A DNA stretch of 60,676 bases, taken from positions 1 through 60,676 of the forward strand of contig NZ_BPQL01000029.1 of assembly GCF_022179225.1 (NCBI RefSeq). The letters run 5' to 3'. A program made the position numbers and the translations under genes. Below the pieces are notes generated by a model that was given only the letters and a program-made list of their open reading frames with translations, was not told the origin of the DNA and did not search any database. Each line of letters opens with the position of its first letter. The stretch's first letter is position 1. Below are positions 1 through 7,834 of this stretch, piece after piece. The DNA comes from Methylobacterium goesingense. Lineage in GTDB: Bacteria; Pseudomonadota; Alphaproteobacteria; Rhizobiales; Beijerinckiaceae.

Positions 1-52
1 GCTACGCGGCGGCATTCCTCGGCGTGGGCGCCAAGGAATGCCGCCGCGTAGC
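1..52. repeat. Perfect 19-bp inverted repeat at window edge
   Basis: Positions 1-19 and 34-52 are exact reverse complements with a 14-nt loop. The hairpin lies in the terminase large-subunit frame, exactly at the window edge. A real gene can contain this, but fold-back sequence at a contig end looks the same. Confidence 0.85.
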
Positions 53-1514
53 TGTCCTGGCCGTCGACCGCGTGAACGGCGCGCCCGGCCTGGGTCCGGA
101 CGAAGGCGTAGACCTCGGCGGTGAAGCCGCTGGAATCCACGCCCCAATCGCGAACGCGCATGTCGGCGCCGCTCTCGTGCTCCCATGTCTCGTCGAACAT
201 GGCCTCGAGGTCTTTCCAGACCTGGGCCCGAACCGTGTCACCGGGGAGCACCCGGTGCTCGACCAGCCAACGCTCCCGGTTGCGCCCGAAGGCCCAGACG
301 CTCGCCTCGAGGCGGTCTTTCTGGACGTCGACGCCGCCGAAGAGGATGAGGCCGCTTGCCGGCACGGTGCCGCTGCGATACCGATCCTTCCGCGCGTAGA
401 CGTCCTGCCACTCCGGCGCGTCGGCCCCCTCTTTCCATGTCCGCGCCAGCTGGGTGTTGAAGAACGTCCTCAACGCCTCCGGACCTCGTCTCAGCGCGCG
501 GGCGAACTTCGCCACCGTCTCGCGGATGGTCTGCTTCGGGGCGTAGAGCTTGGACGCCTGGAAGCCCGCATGGTCGTTCGGCACCGCCTCCGCGCCGCAG
601 TGGATGCACAGGGCCAGGGCGACGCCGTGCGCCTCTGGCGCCCAGCGTTCCGGAGTCTGATTTTCGCCGCAGCAGGTAAACGGCCGGGTCTGGCGCCACT
701 CCACCTTGCGCAGCGCGACGAGCCGCTGGGGCTCCGTCATCGGGTGCTCGCAGGCCACGCATTCGTAGCGCGCGGTCTCGGGCCGGATCTTGCCGGCCTC
801 ATCCTTGTCGAAGCGAACCTGCTCCCATTCGAGCGGGTGCCAGCCGTGGCAGCCCTGGCACTCGACGAAGGCCTTTCGCTGGTCGCTCTCCTCGTAGGAG
901 GCCTCGATGGCGCTGCGGCCTGCGATCGTCGGGGAGCAGGCCCGCACCGAAAGGCTGTTCGCCTTGAACTCGGCCTGCCGCTCCTCGGCGAGGTCGATGG
1001 GCGAGCCTTCACCGCCGGCCGAGAGCGGGTATTTGTCGATCTCGTCGCAGCAGAGCAGCCGGATCGGCCGCATCGCGAGGTTGGTCGGGCTGTTCGAGCC
1101 CACGAGGGTGATGTGCCCGCCGGGGAACTGCTTGTGCGTCAGCGTAGCGCCGGCGTCCCGGGACTTCAGGTCGCCGAAGATGTCCCGAAGGGCCTTCGAG
1201 TCCCGGATCATCGGGGCCAGCCGGTCCTTCGAGAACGTCTCGGCTGCGTCGTCCTTCGGCTGCACCACGAGGATGGGGCACGGGTCGATGTGGATGAACC
1301 GCCCGAGGATGTTCTCGATGACGGTCGTCTTCAGCAGCTGCGTGCAGGCCATCAGGGTGATGGTGGCCACCCCCGGCTCCGTCGCCGCCAGCATCGGGCC
1401 GCGGGCGACCTCGACCCGGGAGGTGACGAAGCGTCCTCCGTTCGAGGATTCCTTGCTGAGGCGCCGGAACTCCTCTGCCCACTCGACCACGTTGAAGTCT
1501 CGGGTCGGGGTCAT
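1..1514 (-). CDS. Phage terminase large subunit, GpA family (partial, C-terminus beyond window)
   Basis: ATPase-nuclease that cuts and translocates phage DNA into the prohead. The minus-strand frame is open from the ATG at 1514 to the window edge (about 504 codons). It shows the GpA-type N-terminus (VVEWAEEFRRLSKESS), an ATPase segment (ITLMACTQLLKTTVIENILG), a Walker-B-like LLCCDEIDKYP, and a cysteine-rich stretch (CQGCHGWHPLEW ... CVACEH) typical of GpA proteins. It lies directly downstream of the small subunit, 34 bp after its stop. In-frame codons continue upstream of 1514 without a stop, so the true start could be a little earlier and overlap the small subunit. The last residues before the edge coincide with a perfect inverted repeat (1-52), so the extreme C-terminal reading should be treated with caution. 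Confidence 0.9.
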   Translation of the reverse strand, partial: MTPTRDFNVVEWAEEFRRLSKESSNGGRFVTSRVEVARGPMLAATEPGVATITLMACTQLLKTTVIENILGRFIHIDPCPILVVQPKDDAAETFSKDRLAPMIRDSKALRDIFGDLKSRDAGATLTHKQFPGGHITLVGSNSPTNLAMRPIRLLCCDEIDKYPLSAGGEGSPIDLAEERQAEFKANSLSVRACSPTIAGRSAIEASYEESDQRKAFVECQGCHGWHPLEWEQVRFDKDEAGKIRPETARYECVACEHPMTEPQRLVALRKVEWRQTRPFTCCGENQTPERWAPEAHGVALALCIHCGAEAVPNDHAGFQASKLYAPKQTIRETVAKFARALRRGPEALRTFFNTQLARTWKEGADAPEWQDVYARKDRYRSGTVPASGLILFGGVDVQKDRLEASVWAFGRNRERWLVEHRVLPGDTVRAQVWKDLEAMFDETWEHESGADMRVRDWGVDSSGFTAEVYAFVRTQAGRAVHAVDGQDSYAAAFLGAHAEECRRV

Positions 1515-1548
1515 CCCCTTCCGCCAGGACCGGAGCAGGCTCCCCGTG

Positions 1549-2193
1549 TCAGCCGAAGTCGGCTTCAGGATCGCCGAGCTCGGAGAGGTGCTGTTTGACA
1601 TAGGCGTTCAGGATCGCCGTCAGCGCGCGGGGGTCGACCTTCAACTCATCGGCCATCGGGATGGCGACCCGGGCGGGCCAGGACAGCCACGCGTCGCGGA
1701 CATCGCGCGCCTGGTCGAAGAACAGTTTCTCGGCGGCCTCGCGGTCGACCAGCTTGCCCTCGTTCTTCTCGACCTCCTGCTTGCGCTGCAGGCCGAGGAA
1801 GTTCTCCTTCCGGCGGATGGCCAGCGGGAGGGGCAGGTTCGTCGGGTCGAGGCCCGCCCCGTCGTCCTCACCCTCGACCGGCACCGCGCCGGGCCTGGGC
1901 ATCGCCTCGCTGATCGTCTGCCAGGTGTCCGGCTTCGGCTTGGCGGGCGCCTTTGGCTCTGGCGCTGGCCTGTTACCCGGTACGGCTCGTACCGGGCGAT
2001 GGGTAACACCGCCCCGATAGTTCGCCGGGCGCTGGTCGAGGGCCCATTCGGTGGCCTCGACGTCGATCCGGCCAGCCTCGTCGGTGACGAGAATACCCTT
2101 TTGCTTCCAGCCAGTTACCGTCTTCCGGGACACTCCGCGACGGCGGGCGAAGTCGGCTTGGCTTAGGAATTTAGCCCCGGTCGTTTCGGCCAT
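1549..2193 (-). CDS. Phage terminase small subunit (Nu1-like DNA-packaging protein)
   Basis: A 214-residue DNA-recognition subunit of the packaging terminase. The N-terminus is a MerR/Nu1-type winged helix: residues 8-35 read LSQADFARRRGVSRKTVTGW followed by KQKGILV. A proline- and alanine-rich linker follows (about 70-100), then a helical C-terminal part (LGLQRKQEVEKNEGKLV) of the kind that binds the large subunit. It is followed by GpA on the same strand with little spacing, as in lambda-like late operons. The ATG at 2193 begins the helix-turn-helix segment almost at once, which supports this start. Confidence 0.85.
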   Translation of the reverse strand: MAETTGAKFLSQADFARRRGVSRKTVTGWKQKGILVTDEAGRIDVEATEWALDQRPANYRGGVTHRPVRAVPGNRPAPEPKAPAKPKPDTWQTISEAMPRPGAVPVEGEDDGAGLDPTNLPLPLAIRRKENFLGLQRKQEVEKNEGKLVDREAAEKLFFDQARDVRDAWLSWPARVAIPMADELKVDPRALTAILNAYVKQHLSELGDPEADFG

Positions 2194-2402
2194 AGGCGCT
2201 GTTACCTGTTACCCTGTTACCGGGTTTTGGGGCCCTGGCGCTAGGAACATTGGGGGCCCCGACCACCCGTATAGGGTTCGAAGGCCTAGGGTCCCTGCCG
2301 GTCAGCTGATCAAAACAAAATCTGGATCGATAAGTAGGATGTCGACATCTGGACTCAGACCGAAGATAGCCGAGCCCCTTACCTGACAGCGTAGGATACC
2401 TG

Positions 2403-3530
2403 ATGCGAGCGACTGTATGGATCTCCGGATGTTTTGCCGCCCTTACCCCAGTCTCGGTTTTCTCACTGGACGCGACGAACCCTCCGGTGCGCGGCGGGCC
2501 AATCACTCTTGAGACGTTGACGATTACGCAGCCCGGCTCGACCGGCGACGCTTCGCTGCTAAGCGTCAAGCGAGGAGACGGCGCAACGGAAACCCTACGG
2601 GCTCTTGCGGACGGTGTGGCGGCTAAGGCCGACAAAGCGGACTTGGGCAGTAGCATCCCAGGGGTTGCGTGGAGGCCCTTTCAAACCCGGATACTCATCA
2701 CGAAAGATCACCAGCCGGGCGAGGCGCAAGGGCTTCTTGATGTTCAGGTCAACACCCGTCCGGGTACGATCAATGGCGGCAGCGGTGTGGGAAACGGTGT
2801 CTCGGTGACGTCCCGAGTGCTTGCTGGAACGAAGTACGGGCACTTCAGCTTTGTCGCACTCACCGAAAATTACTCTGAGATGAAACCCGGCGATCCGTTC
2901 TTCGGCCACACCGGGGCGTCGCTTTACATAAATCAGAACAAAATCAACAGCGCACCAGGTTGGGGCTATGCGGCCGAGGTGAAGGAGACGCACGGCCTGT
3001 CAAACCCGATGCACGGGTCACTGGCGGGCGAGAACGCCATTATCGCAACAGGTACAGACGTTCACAGGAAGCGAGCAGGCCTTTTTATTCCGCTCAACAT
3101 TCTGCCTGGCAACGAGAAGACCCCAACTGAGGCTGCGCAGGGTTGGTACGTTAAAACTGCCCCAAACGCCCGCTTCTACGACGGTGGTCTCTTCGAAGGC
3201 GACTACGGCAATGTCATTAATGCAAGCAGTGTCAACGCTCGCTCTTTCATCGTTGGGACGGGTAAGTTCTCATCACCTGTTATCGACCTCCATGCCGTTC
3301 AGGCGGCAGGTAATGGCGCGGCGATCGCGCTGAACGCGACCCACTCCTTGCAATGGCAAACGGCAGAAGGCGTGAGCTTGGGAGGCATAGGGTATGATAC
3401 GTCAGTACCTGCGGCTCAGACGATTCAAATCACAGGTGTGCGCGTGCAAGAAGCACCGGGAGGAGAAATGGAAGCAGTCATCAACATCAACGGCAAGCGT
3501 TACGGTATCCGCCTACGTCCGCTTCCTTAG
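2403..3530 (+). CDS. Hypothetical protein in the prophage accessory region, possibly surface or tail-fibre related
   Basis: A 375-residue protein that I do not recognise. The first 22 residues are hydrophobic and could act as a signal segment. The region from about 30 to 80 is Thr/Gly/Ala-rich and resembles N-terminal stalks of phage fibre proteins (for example ITLETLTITQPGSTGDASLL). The rest is rich in Gly, Asn and Ser, with beta-type sequence and no catalytic motif I can name. The gene is on the strand opposite to terminase, has lower G+C than its neighbours and stands alone, which suggests a moron or an acquired gene. Tail-fibre or exported adhesin function is only a guess. Confidence 0.6.
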   Translation: MRATVWISGCFAALTPVSVFSLDATNPPVRGGPITLETLTITQPGSTGDASLLSVKRGDGATETLRALADGVAAKADKADLGSSIPGVAWRPFQTRILITKDHQPGEAQGLLDVQVNTRPGTINGGSGVGNGVSVTSRVLAGTKYGHFSFVALTENYSEMKPGDPFFGHTGASLYINQNKINSAPGWGYAAEVKETHGLSNPMHGSLAGENAIIATGTDVHRKRAGLFIPLNILPGNEKTPTEAAQGWYVKTAPNARFYDGGLFEGDYGNVINASSVNARSFIVGTGKFSSPVIDLHAVQAAGNGAAIALNATHSLQWQTAEGVSLGGIGYDTSVPAAQTIQITGVRVQEAPGGEMEAVININGKRYGIRLRPLP

Positions 3531-3805
3531 ATTAGCTTCCGATCGGCTCCGCTCAGAATTGCAGATCATGTTGCGCGAATGAAGCCCACAAGCGGGTGGA
3601 TCTGCTGAACTCCTGCGGGATCGTCCGGTACAAGGCGGTGGCGATGTGAAGGGAGGGACTTTGGCCCCGAACCTTTGCCTGATCGCTTTGCAATGCAAAG
3701 TGCGGCTTATGCAGCCGAAGAGGTATATAGCGCGGCGATTATATAGGACTGTGCTAGCGTCGCATTCAGCTCCGCATCTGCTGCCAAGCTGATCAGGGCC
3801 ACCCT
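3531..3805. other. Non-coding gap with a 15-bp palindrome
   Basis: There is no convincing gene here. Positions 3686-3700 form an exact palindrome, CTTTGCA-A-TGCAAAG. AT-rich sequence follows (about 3720-3760) and could hold the promoter of the gene starting at 3806. The palindrome is a candidate operator, but no cognate regulator is evident. Confidence 0.4.
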
Positions 3806-4048
3806 ATGCGTCTAGAGCGAACCAAGAATGGCGACTGGATGATTGATCCAGAGCAACTCCACTCCAGGCTCATGATCAATCCTGGCGTCATGCGCCAAAA
3901 AATGCGCCTAGGGCTCGTGACTAGCCGCATCGAACGAGGCTCCGATAAGGATCTCGGCTCATCCCGGGTGACGATACGTGTCGCCGGGTCATCCTGGGAG
4001 GGCATCTTCGATGATGCCGGAGCCCTGATTAGCGAGAAGATGCTGTAA
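3806..4048 (+). CDS. Small protein resembling DUF6522 proteins
   Basis: An 80-residue soluble protein with the pattern MRLER...GDWMIDPEQLHSRL, then MRQKMRLGLVTSRIERG and a C-terminal half rich in beta strands. Small proteins with this layout are common in Methylobacterium-type genomes, and the resemblance to DUF6522 is from memory. No catalytic residues are apparent. The gene stands alone on the plus strand in the prophage accessory block. Confidence 0.6.
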   Translation: MRLERTKNGDWMIDPEQLHSRLMINPGVMRQKMRLGLVTSRIERGSDKDLGSSRVTIRVAGSSWEGIFDDAGALISEKML

Positions 4049-4225
4049 CCCCGCGCGAGCGATCTCGCGTTCGAGGCACGGGCCTCCATCGTGGAGAAGC
4101 GATCTGACCCGTCTTTGCCAAGGGCTGACCGGCGCGCACGTACTGACGCGGGCGCCGTTCAGACTGTGGCTTCTAGAGTGCATGGGCGGACTGCCTGAAC
4201 GGGTAGGTCTGCGAGGAGCAACCCT

Positions 4226-4546
4226 ATGTTCAAGACACTCACGCTCGGTGCTGGCCTGTTGGCTGCCGGTTTGTTCATGGCACCGGCACCGTCGTCAGCA
4301 GCACCGCTCGGTGCTGTGACGATGCCTGAAGCCACGAGCACAGTAGAGAACGTCCAGTACGGCTACGGCGGATATGGTGGCGGTGGATACGGGCGCCGCG
4401 GTTATGGCGGTGGATACGGACGTCGTGGCTACGGTGGCGGTCGTCACTTCGGACCGCGCTTTGGTGGCCGTGAGTTCGGCTTCGGTCGGGGACGCGGTCA
4501 TGGTTATGGACACGACCGTGGATACGGCCGGCGCAGCTACTACTAG
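4226..4546 (+). CDS. Secreted Gly/Tyr/Arg-rich repeat protein
   Basis: A 106-residue protein with a clear signal peptide (hydrophobic residues 5-20, then a likely Ala-X-Ala cleavage site near 24-26). The mature part is low complexity, built from tandem Y-G-G and G-R-R-G-Y-G units, and ends in Tyr-Tyr. Such short Gly-rich exported proteins are widespread in Rhizobiales and their role is not established. Surface or periplasmic assembly is possible. A GGAG-type ribosome site precedes the ATG, and a strong hairpin (4555-4580) follows the stop, so it is a self-contained unit. Confidence 0.75.
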   Translation: MFKTLTLGAGLLAAGLFMAPAPSSAAPLGAVTMPEATSTVENVQYGYGGYGGGGYGRRGYGGGYGRRGYGGGRHFGPRFGGREFGFGRGRGHGYGHDRGYGRRSYY

Positions 4547-4882
4547 AACATAGAGGCGTCCCTCAAGTTTGAGGGGCGCCATCAATGGTATCAAGAGATA
4601 CGCTGGCTCAAGCAGTGCCCTCTTGGGGTACAACTTACTGAACCAGCCTTCAAAGTGGAGAGGCGGTTTCACCCGTCTCCGTAGAGGCTTAACCTCAATC
4701 CCGCTAGGGGAGAGTACAGCGCCTACAGGGTCACTGAACAACTACAATACTCGGTCGACATGCGCAACGCCTTTGAGCCGTTCAGAGCGTCGTTATTGAC
4801 ATCCTGCAGATTTGGCTATTGCGGCGAGTGCCCTATCAGGGCACCTTTCTGACCTGTGGCGTCGGGGAGCAGGGCACCGGGT
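4547..4882. other. Gap with a terminator-like hairpin after the Gly-rich gene
   Basis: Positions 4555-4566 and 4569-4580 form a 12-bp stem with one mismatch and a 2-nt loop. No T-tract follows, so factor-independent termination is uncertain and the hairpin may only stabilise the transcript. I see no gene in the remaining roughly 300 bp. Confidence 0.5.
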
Positions 4883-5155
4883 ATGGCTGACGATCACAGC
4901 TCCGAGCAGGAGCAGTTCTTCGCCCTGGAGGCAGCCGAGCAGGTCGAGTTCGACGGCGAAGGCCCCTTCATGTTCCCCCTGTGCGAAGCTAAAGCCGGCA
5001 TTCTCATGGGGGAGGATGTGGGAATCCTGATCCTGAAAACCGTCGAAGGTGATCGCTTTGGCGTGCCGCTGGGGCACGAGGCGCTGTCGACCCTCTACCA
5101 AGTACTGGGCGAAGCGCTGCGTGGGCTGAAGCCTGCTGATGAGATCATACAGTGA
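4883..5155 (+). CDS. Hypothetical small acidic protein, first of a tandem paralogue pair
   Basis: A 90-residue acidic protein of unknown function. Its core (GILILKTVEGDRFGVPLGHEAL, then YQVLGEALRGL) matches the next gene's core (IIVFTTVEDQRIGVPMSHQAL, HQTVGEALRML), so the two are tandem duplicates. The fold suggested is two or three strands followed by an amphipathic helix. A GTG at 4856 would add nine residues, but paralogue alignment favours the ATG at 4883. It heads a four-gene plus-strand group. Confidence 0.6.
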   Translation: MADDHSSEQEQFFALEAAEQVEFDGEGPFMFPLCEAKAGILMGEDVGILILKTVEGDRFGVPLGHEALSTLYQVLGEALRGLKPADEIIQ

Positions 5156-5230
5156 CCCCCGGGCTCGACGACGCGAAAGTCGCGCGCGTCCACTGCGTCA
5201 TTCCCTATCCCGAACTCATAGGCATCTGAA

Positions 5231-5491
5231 ATGGCGGATCAGAAGCCCTACCAGCCGTCAGAGGCTGAGGATCTGTTCCCCGAGCCGGAGAAAGGCGACT
5301 TTCTCGCACCGATGGCCATGCCATCCCCCGGACTGATGATGGGTGAGAGCATGGCCATCATCGTTTTTACGACCGTCGAGGATCAGCGCATTGGCGTTCC
5401 AATGAGCCACCAGGCCCTATCCGACCTGCATCAAACGGTTGGAGAAGCCCTCCGCATGCTCCAGGCCCCTGAGGGTGGATCGGTGCAGTGA
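5231..5491 (+). CDS. Hypothetical small acidic protein, second of a tandem paralogue pair
   Basis: An 86-residue paralogue of the preceding gene with the same strand-then-helix core at residues about 45-78. The N-terminus is acidic (SEAEDLFPEPEKGDF). Its TGA stop overlaps the GTG start of the next gene in a GTGA junction, so translation is probably coupled. I cannot assign a function. Co-transcription with the two larger genes downstream suggests a partner or regulatory role. Confidence 0.65.
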   Translation: MADQKPYQPSEAEDLFPEPEKGDFLAPMAMPSPGLMMGESMAIIVFTTVEDQRIGVPMSHQALSDLHQTVGEALRMLQAPEGGSVQ

Positions 5492-6081
5492 CAGGAGGCC
5501 CGCTCGGCTATCCATTGAATGAGTGGGCGTCCCTGTTGAACGAATCGAAGGGCGTCTTCAACTGGCCGGACTGGCAAACGCCGCGCGTCTTTGTCGAGGG
5601 CAAACGGGCCGCTGCCAAGGCTGGACGATCAAGGTTCGTCTCGCACGAGACTGAGCGGTGCCGCCTGCACGTTCAGCTAATGGACAAGTCCGGCGCTTCC
5701 ATAGAAGGGGCCGAGGTCTGCCTCATGATGTGGCGCTACCGTCCCATGGAGGATATGTCAGCCATCCTAAGCGTCGCTTACGAGGGAAAATCGGTCTGCA
5801 TCTGCCGGGTCGACGTCCGCCCTGCGGCACCTCATATCAACAAGCACTGGCGGCGCTTCGGCGGCCCCTCGGAGATCAACGGATCGCACGTCCATCAATT
5901 TTCCGATAACGCCACGCTGGGCCGGAAAGCGTTCGATCCTTTCGGCAATCTCCCGCAAGCCGTGCCACTGCACACCGAGCCGGACCATTTGCGGGATTTC
6001 TTGCAAGTCGTAGAGCGCGCGTTCAATGTCGATGGGCTAACGACCCTTCACCCACCGCCAACCCAGGAGAGCCTATTATGA
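5488..6081 (+). CDS. Hypothetical protein coupled to a DUF1828-like gene
   Basis: A 197-residue protein that I do not recognise. It starts at a GTG overlapping the previous stop and ends with a TGA overlapping the ATG of the next gene. It contains a conserved-looking middle (HVQLMDKSGASIEGAEVCLMMWRY, split here as it is longer in the protein) and a C-terminal part with many His residues (INKHWRRFGG, GSHVHQFSDN). The His-rich segments could bind metal or nucleic acid, but no known catalytic motif is complete. Tight coupling on both sides says it works with its neighbours. Confidence 0.65.
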   Translation: MTGGPLGYPLNEWASLLNESKGVFNWPDWQTPRVFVEGKRAAAKAGRSRFVSHETERCRLHVQLMDKSGASIEGAEVCLMMWRYRPMEDMSAILSVAYEGKSVCICRVDVRPAAPHINKHWRRFGGPSEINGSHVHQFSDNATLGRKAFDPFGNLPQAVPLHTEPDHLRDFLQVVERAFNVDGLTTLHPPPTQESLL

Positions 6082-6848
6082 CTTCGCTTCTCGGGTTGGC
6101 CGTCAACCCGACCATTGTGACGCCGAGGAGCATCAGCGCCATCGCTGACGAGGTTGCTCGTTCGCTTGCATATTCGCGAGAGTCGGCCGAGGCACCTGCT
6201 ATCGTTACGCCGCTGCTCTATCCAGGCGGCTCAAGGGTTGTTCTCACCTTGCGGGAAGATAGCGGCAGCTTCTTCGTGACAGATGGCGGGCATGGCGCGC
6301 GCGAGGCCGACATGATGGGCGGTTCCCGCGTTTTTCAGCGTGTCGCTCGCGACCTCGCAGAGGCCAACGACATCCGCTTCGACAGCGACCTCATTTTCGA
6401 CATCGAGGTTCCTCGCGATGCGCTGCTGACGGCGGCCATCGTGGTGGCAAACGCCTCAAAGACCGCCGTCGAGACCACAGCGCTCCGACTGGCGAACCGC
6501 AAAATTGAAGGGCGGCTGGACGAGCTGCTTGTGCGGTTTGACCGCCAGTTCGGCGTTGAGAAAGTGATTCGCGCGCCGAGCATTCGGGGCGCCACCGAAG
6601 AGTGGGAGGTCGATGCAATGATCATCACCTCTGGACGCTCGGCGCTCGTTGATCTTGTTGCTGCCAATGCAAATTCGGCAAACTCAGTCCTTGCTAAGTA
6701 CTTTGATATCAGTCGACTTCCAGAAGATGAGGGCTTCCGTAGGTTCGCGGTTTTGCTTGATCGCGAAAAAACCCCGAACCTGAGTGTGCTCGGCGCAACC
6801 TCTCGCTTGGTAGAATACGATCAGGCGGTTCAGGCCATAGCCGCCTGA
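6078..6848 (+). CDS. DUF1828-like prophage accessory protein
   Basis: A 256-residue protein. Residues about 50-75 (VVLTLREDSGSFFVTDGG) resemble the signature of DUF1828 proteins, where a short beta region ends in a (T/S)D(D/G)G turn. The rest is helical, with a later region (VDAMIITSGRSALVDLVA) that looks like a nuclease-like or ligand-binding core, but the catalytic residues are not clear. DUF1828 genes are typically found in mobile elements next to small partner genes. The start ATG overlaps the upstream stop (ATGA). A defence or toxin-type role is plausible from context only. Confidence 0.55.
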   Translation: MTSLLGLAVNPTIVTPRSISAIADEVARSLAYSRESAEAPAIVTPLLYPGGSRVVLTLREDSGSFFVTDGGHGAREADMMGGSRVFQRVARDLAEANDIRFDSDLIFDIEVPRDALLTAAIVVANASKTAVETTALRLANRKIEGRLDELLVRFDRQFGVEKVIRAPSIRGATEEWEVDAMIITSGRSALVDLVAANANSANSVLAKYFDISRLPEDEGFRRFAVLLDREKTPNLSVLGATSRLVEYDQAVQAIAA

Positions 6849-6860
6849 TCTATCGGGCGC

Positions 6861-6917
6861 CTAGAACGGCAGCGCATCCTCCACCCCTGGCGGGACATTC
6901 TCGAAGCTGCCAGGGTG
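6861..6917 (-). repeat. Imperfect repeat copy 1: orphan C-terminal coding tail ending EDALPF
   Basis: Read on the minus strand, this block encodes HPGSFENVPPGVEDALPF followed by a TAG stop. It pairs with a second copy at 7205-7260, and together they bracket the small membrane gene at 6931. The acidic tip plus L-P-F resembles the C-terminal tip of single-stranded DNA-binding proteins (D-D-D-I-P-F). The frame is closed by a stop about 20 codons upstream, so it looks like a relic. Confidence 0.5.
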
Positions 6918-6930
6918 GCGCGCCCTCGCG

Positions 6931-7200
6931 ATGGACGTTCCGAAGGCAAGCGGGGATCACGTGAAGCTCACCCTATACATCGCCGGCGCGCTGCACATCG
7001 CGTTCGGCATTTTCTTCTTCCTCGCGTCATCCGGTGCACCCGCAACGGAAGGCGGCGTCTACTTGGGGCCAGCGCTTGGCGGCACGATCGGTGGGTTCGT
7101 GATGCTCGCCCTTGGCCGTGCCATCCAGCTGCTAAAGCGGATCGAGCGGAGCGTTCGCCAACCGGTGTCGGACGAGACGCAGTCCAACCGCCTCTCGTAG
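6931..7200 (+). CDS. Small two-segment inner-membrane protein
   Basis: An 89-residue protein with two predicted membrane helices (about 14-32 and 45-66) and a basic C-terminal tail (LKRIERSVRQP). A GTG at 6961, preceded by a GGGG ribosome site, would start just before the first helix and may be the true start. I do not recognise the family. Small double-spanning proteins occur as phage holins and as superinfection-exclusion proteins, but nothing here decides between these. The gene is flanked by the two EDALPF relic repeats. Confidence 0.55.
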   Translation: MDVPKASGDHVKLTLYIAGALHIAFGIFFFLASSGAPATEGGVYLGPALGGTIGGFVMLALGRAIQLLKRIERSVRQPVSDETQSNRLS

Positions 7201-7204
7201 CTCC

Positions 7205-7306
7205 CTAGAACGGTAGAGCATCCTCGATACCCGGCGAGACAGGTCCATAGACCGCCAGGGTGTTGGGCTCGCTCGTGCCGGAAAATCGGCAGCTGGCATC
7301 CGCCTG
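7205..7306 (-). pseudogene. Repeat copy 2: remnant reading ...PGIEDALPF stop
   Basis: The minus-strand frame reads NTLAVYGPVSPGIEDALPF and a TAG stop. About 15 further open codons lie upstream before another stop. It matches copy 1 at 6861-6917 in its last ten residues (PG-V/I-EDALPF). Two tails of the same type flanking one gene suggest a duplicated and decayed gene end. Confidence 0.45.
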
Positions 7307-7313
7307 CCACTAT

Positions 7314-7640
7314 CTACTTTTGGCTTACGGCCCATGCGGTTATTGGCTGAACACTAATTTGGCCATTGTGGCACCATCTCACCGACATCCACCGATAAGT
7401 TCTATCGTCGCCAAATTTTAACTCTACCCTTGGCGGCATCTTATCTGGAAGCTTTGAAGCGACTTTCACTAGTGTTTTGCTGCTAATTTCGCCGACAACT
7501 TCGCAGTCAAGTATATTTCGCCCCACCCTTAGCTTTGATGCGTGTGAGCGAACGGACGAAGGCGGCTTTTTGTTTTTACCGACATGAAGGGTGAATCGCT
7601 TAAATCTTGAAGGAACCCAAGCAAACATGTTGTATACCAA
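7314..7640 (-). CDS. Hypothetical protein, possibly a divergent PilZ-like domain
   Basis: A 108-residue protein with unusually AT-rich codons for this genome. From about residue 40 it has a strand-rich layout (ILDCEVVGEISSKTLVKVA ... VELKFGDDRTYRWMSVRWCHNGQISVQ, in pieces) like the C-terminal beta-barrel of PilZ proteins. The basic N-terminus (SRFKRFTLHVGKNKK) does not show a clean RxxxR c-di-GMP motif. The base composition suggests recent transfer. The PilZ assignment is tentative. Confidence 0.5.
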   Translation of the reverse strand: MVYNMFAWVPSRFKRFTLHVGKNKKPPSSVRSHASKLRVGRNILDCEVVGEISSKTLVKVASKLPDKMPPRVELKFGDDRTYRWMSVRWCHNGQISVQPITAWAVSQK

Positions 7641-7834
7641 ATATCAGATTTGTCTAAGATAGCATCCAAGGCCTTACATGTCGGAGCATTAATACTTCTT
7701 TTCTTGCATCCCAACTGTACGAATTGTGATGAGGGTGGTGCCACATGGCGTTTCCCAAGAGGCCCACTCCTGAGAACGGTGCCTCCGACCTCCCTCGTTC
7801 GGAATGGTGCGAGGCGCTTCGCTGATCGCGTCGC

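Noticed and set aside
24..1598. Long plus-strand open frame opposite terminase
   Set aside because: The opposite strand holds a clear GpA terminase. The plus frame has the Arg/Pro/Gly-rich look of a GC-rich shadow.
3531..3660. Short frame ending VDLLNSCGIVRYKAVAM
   Set aside because: It reads like protein, but it is short and I found no start or homologous core upstream. It may be a relic, but support is too weak.
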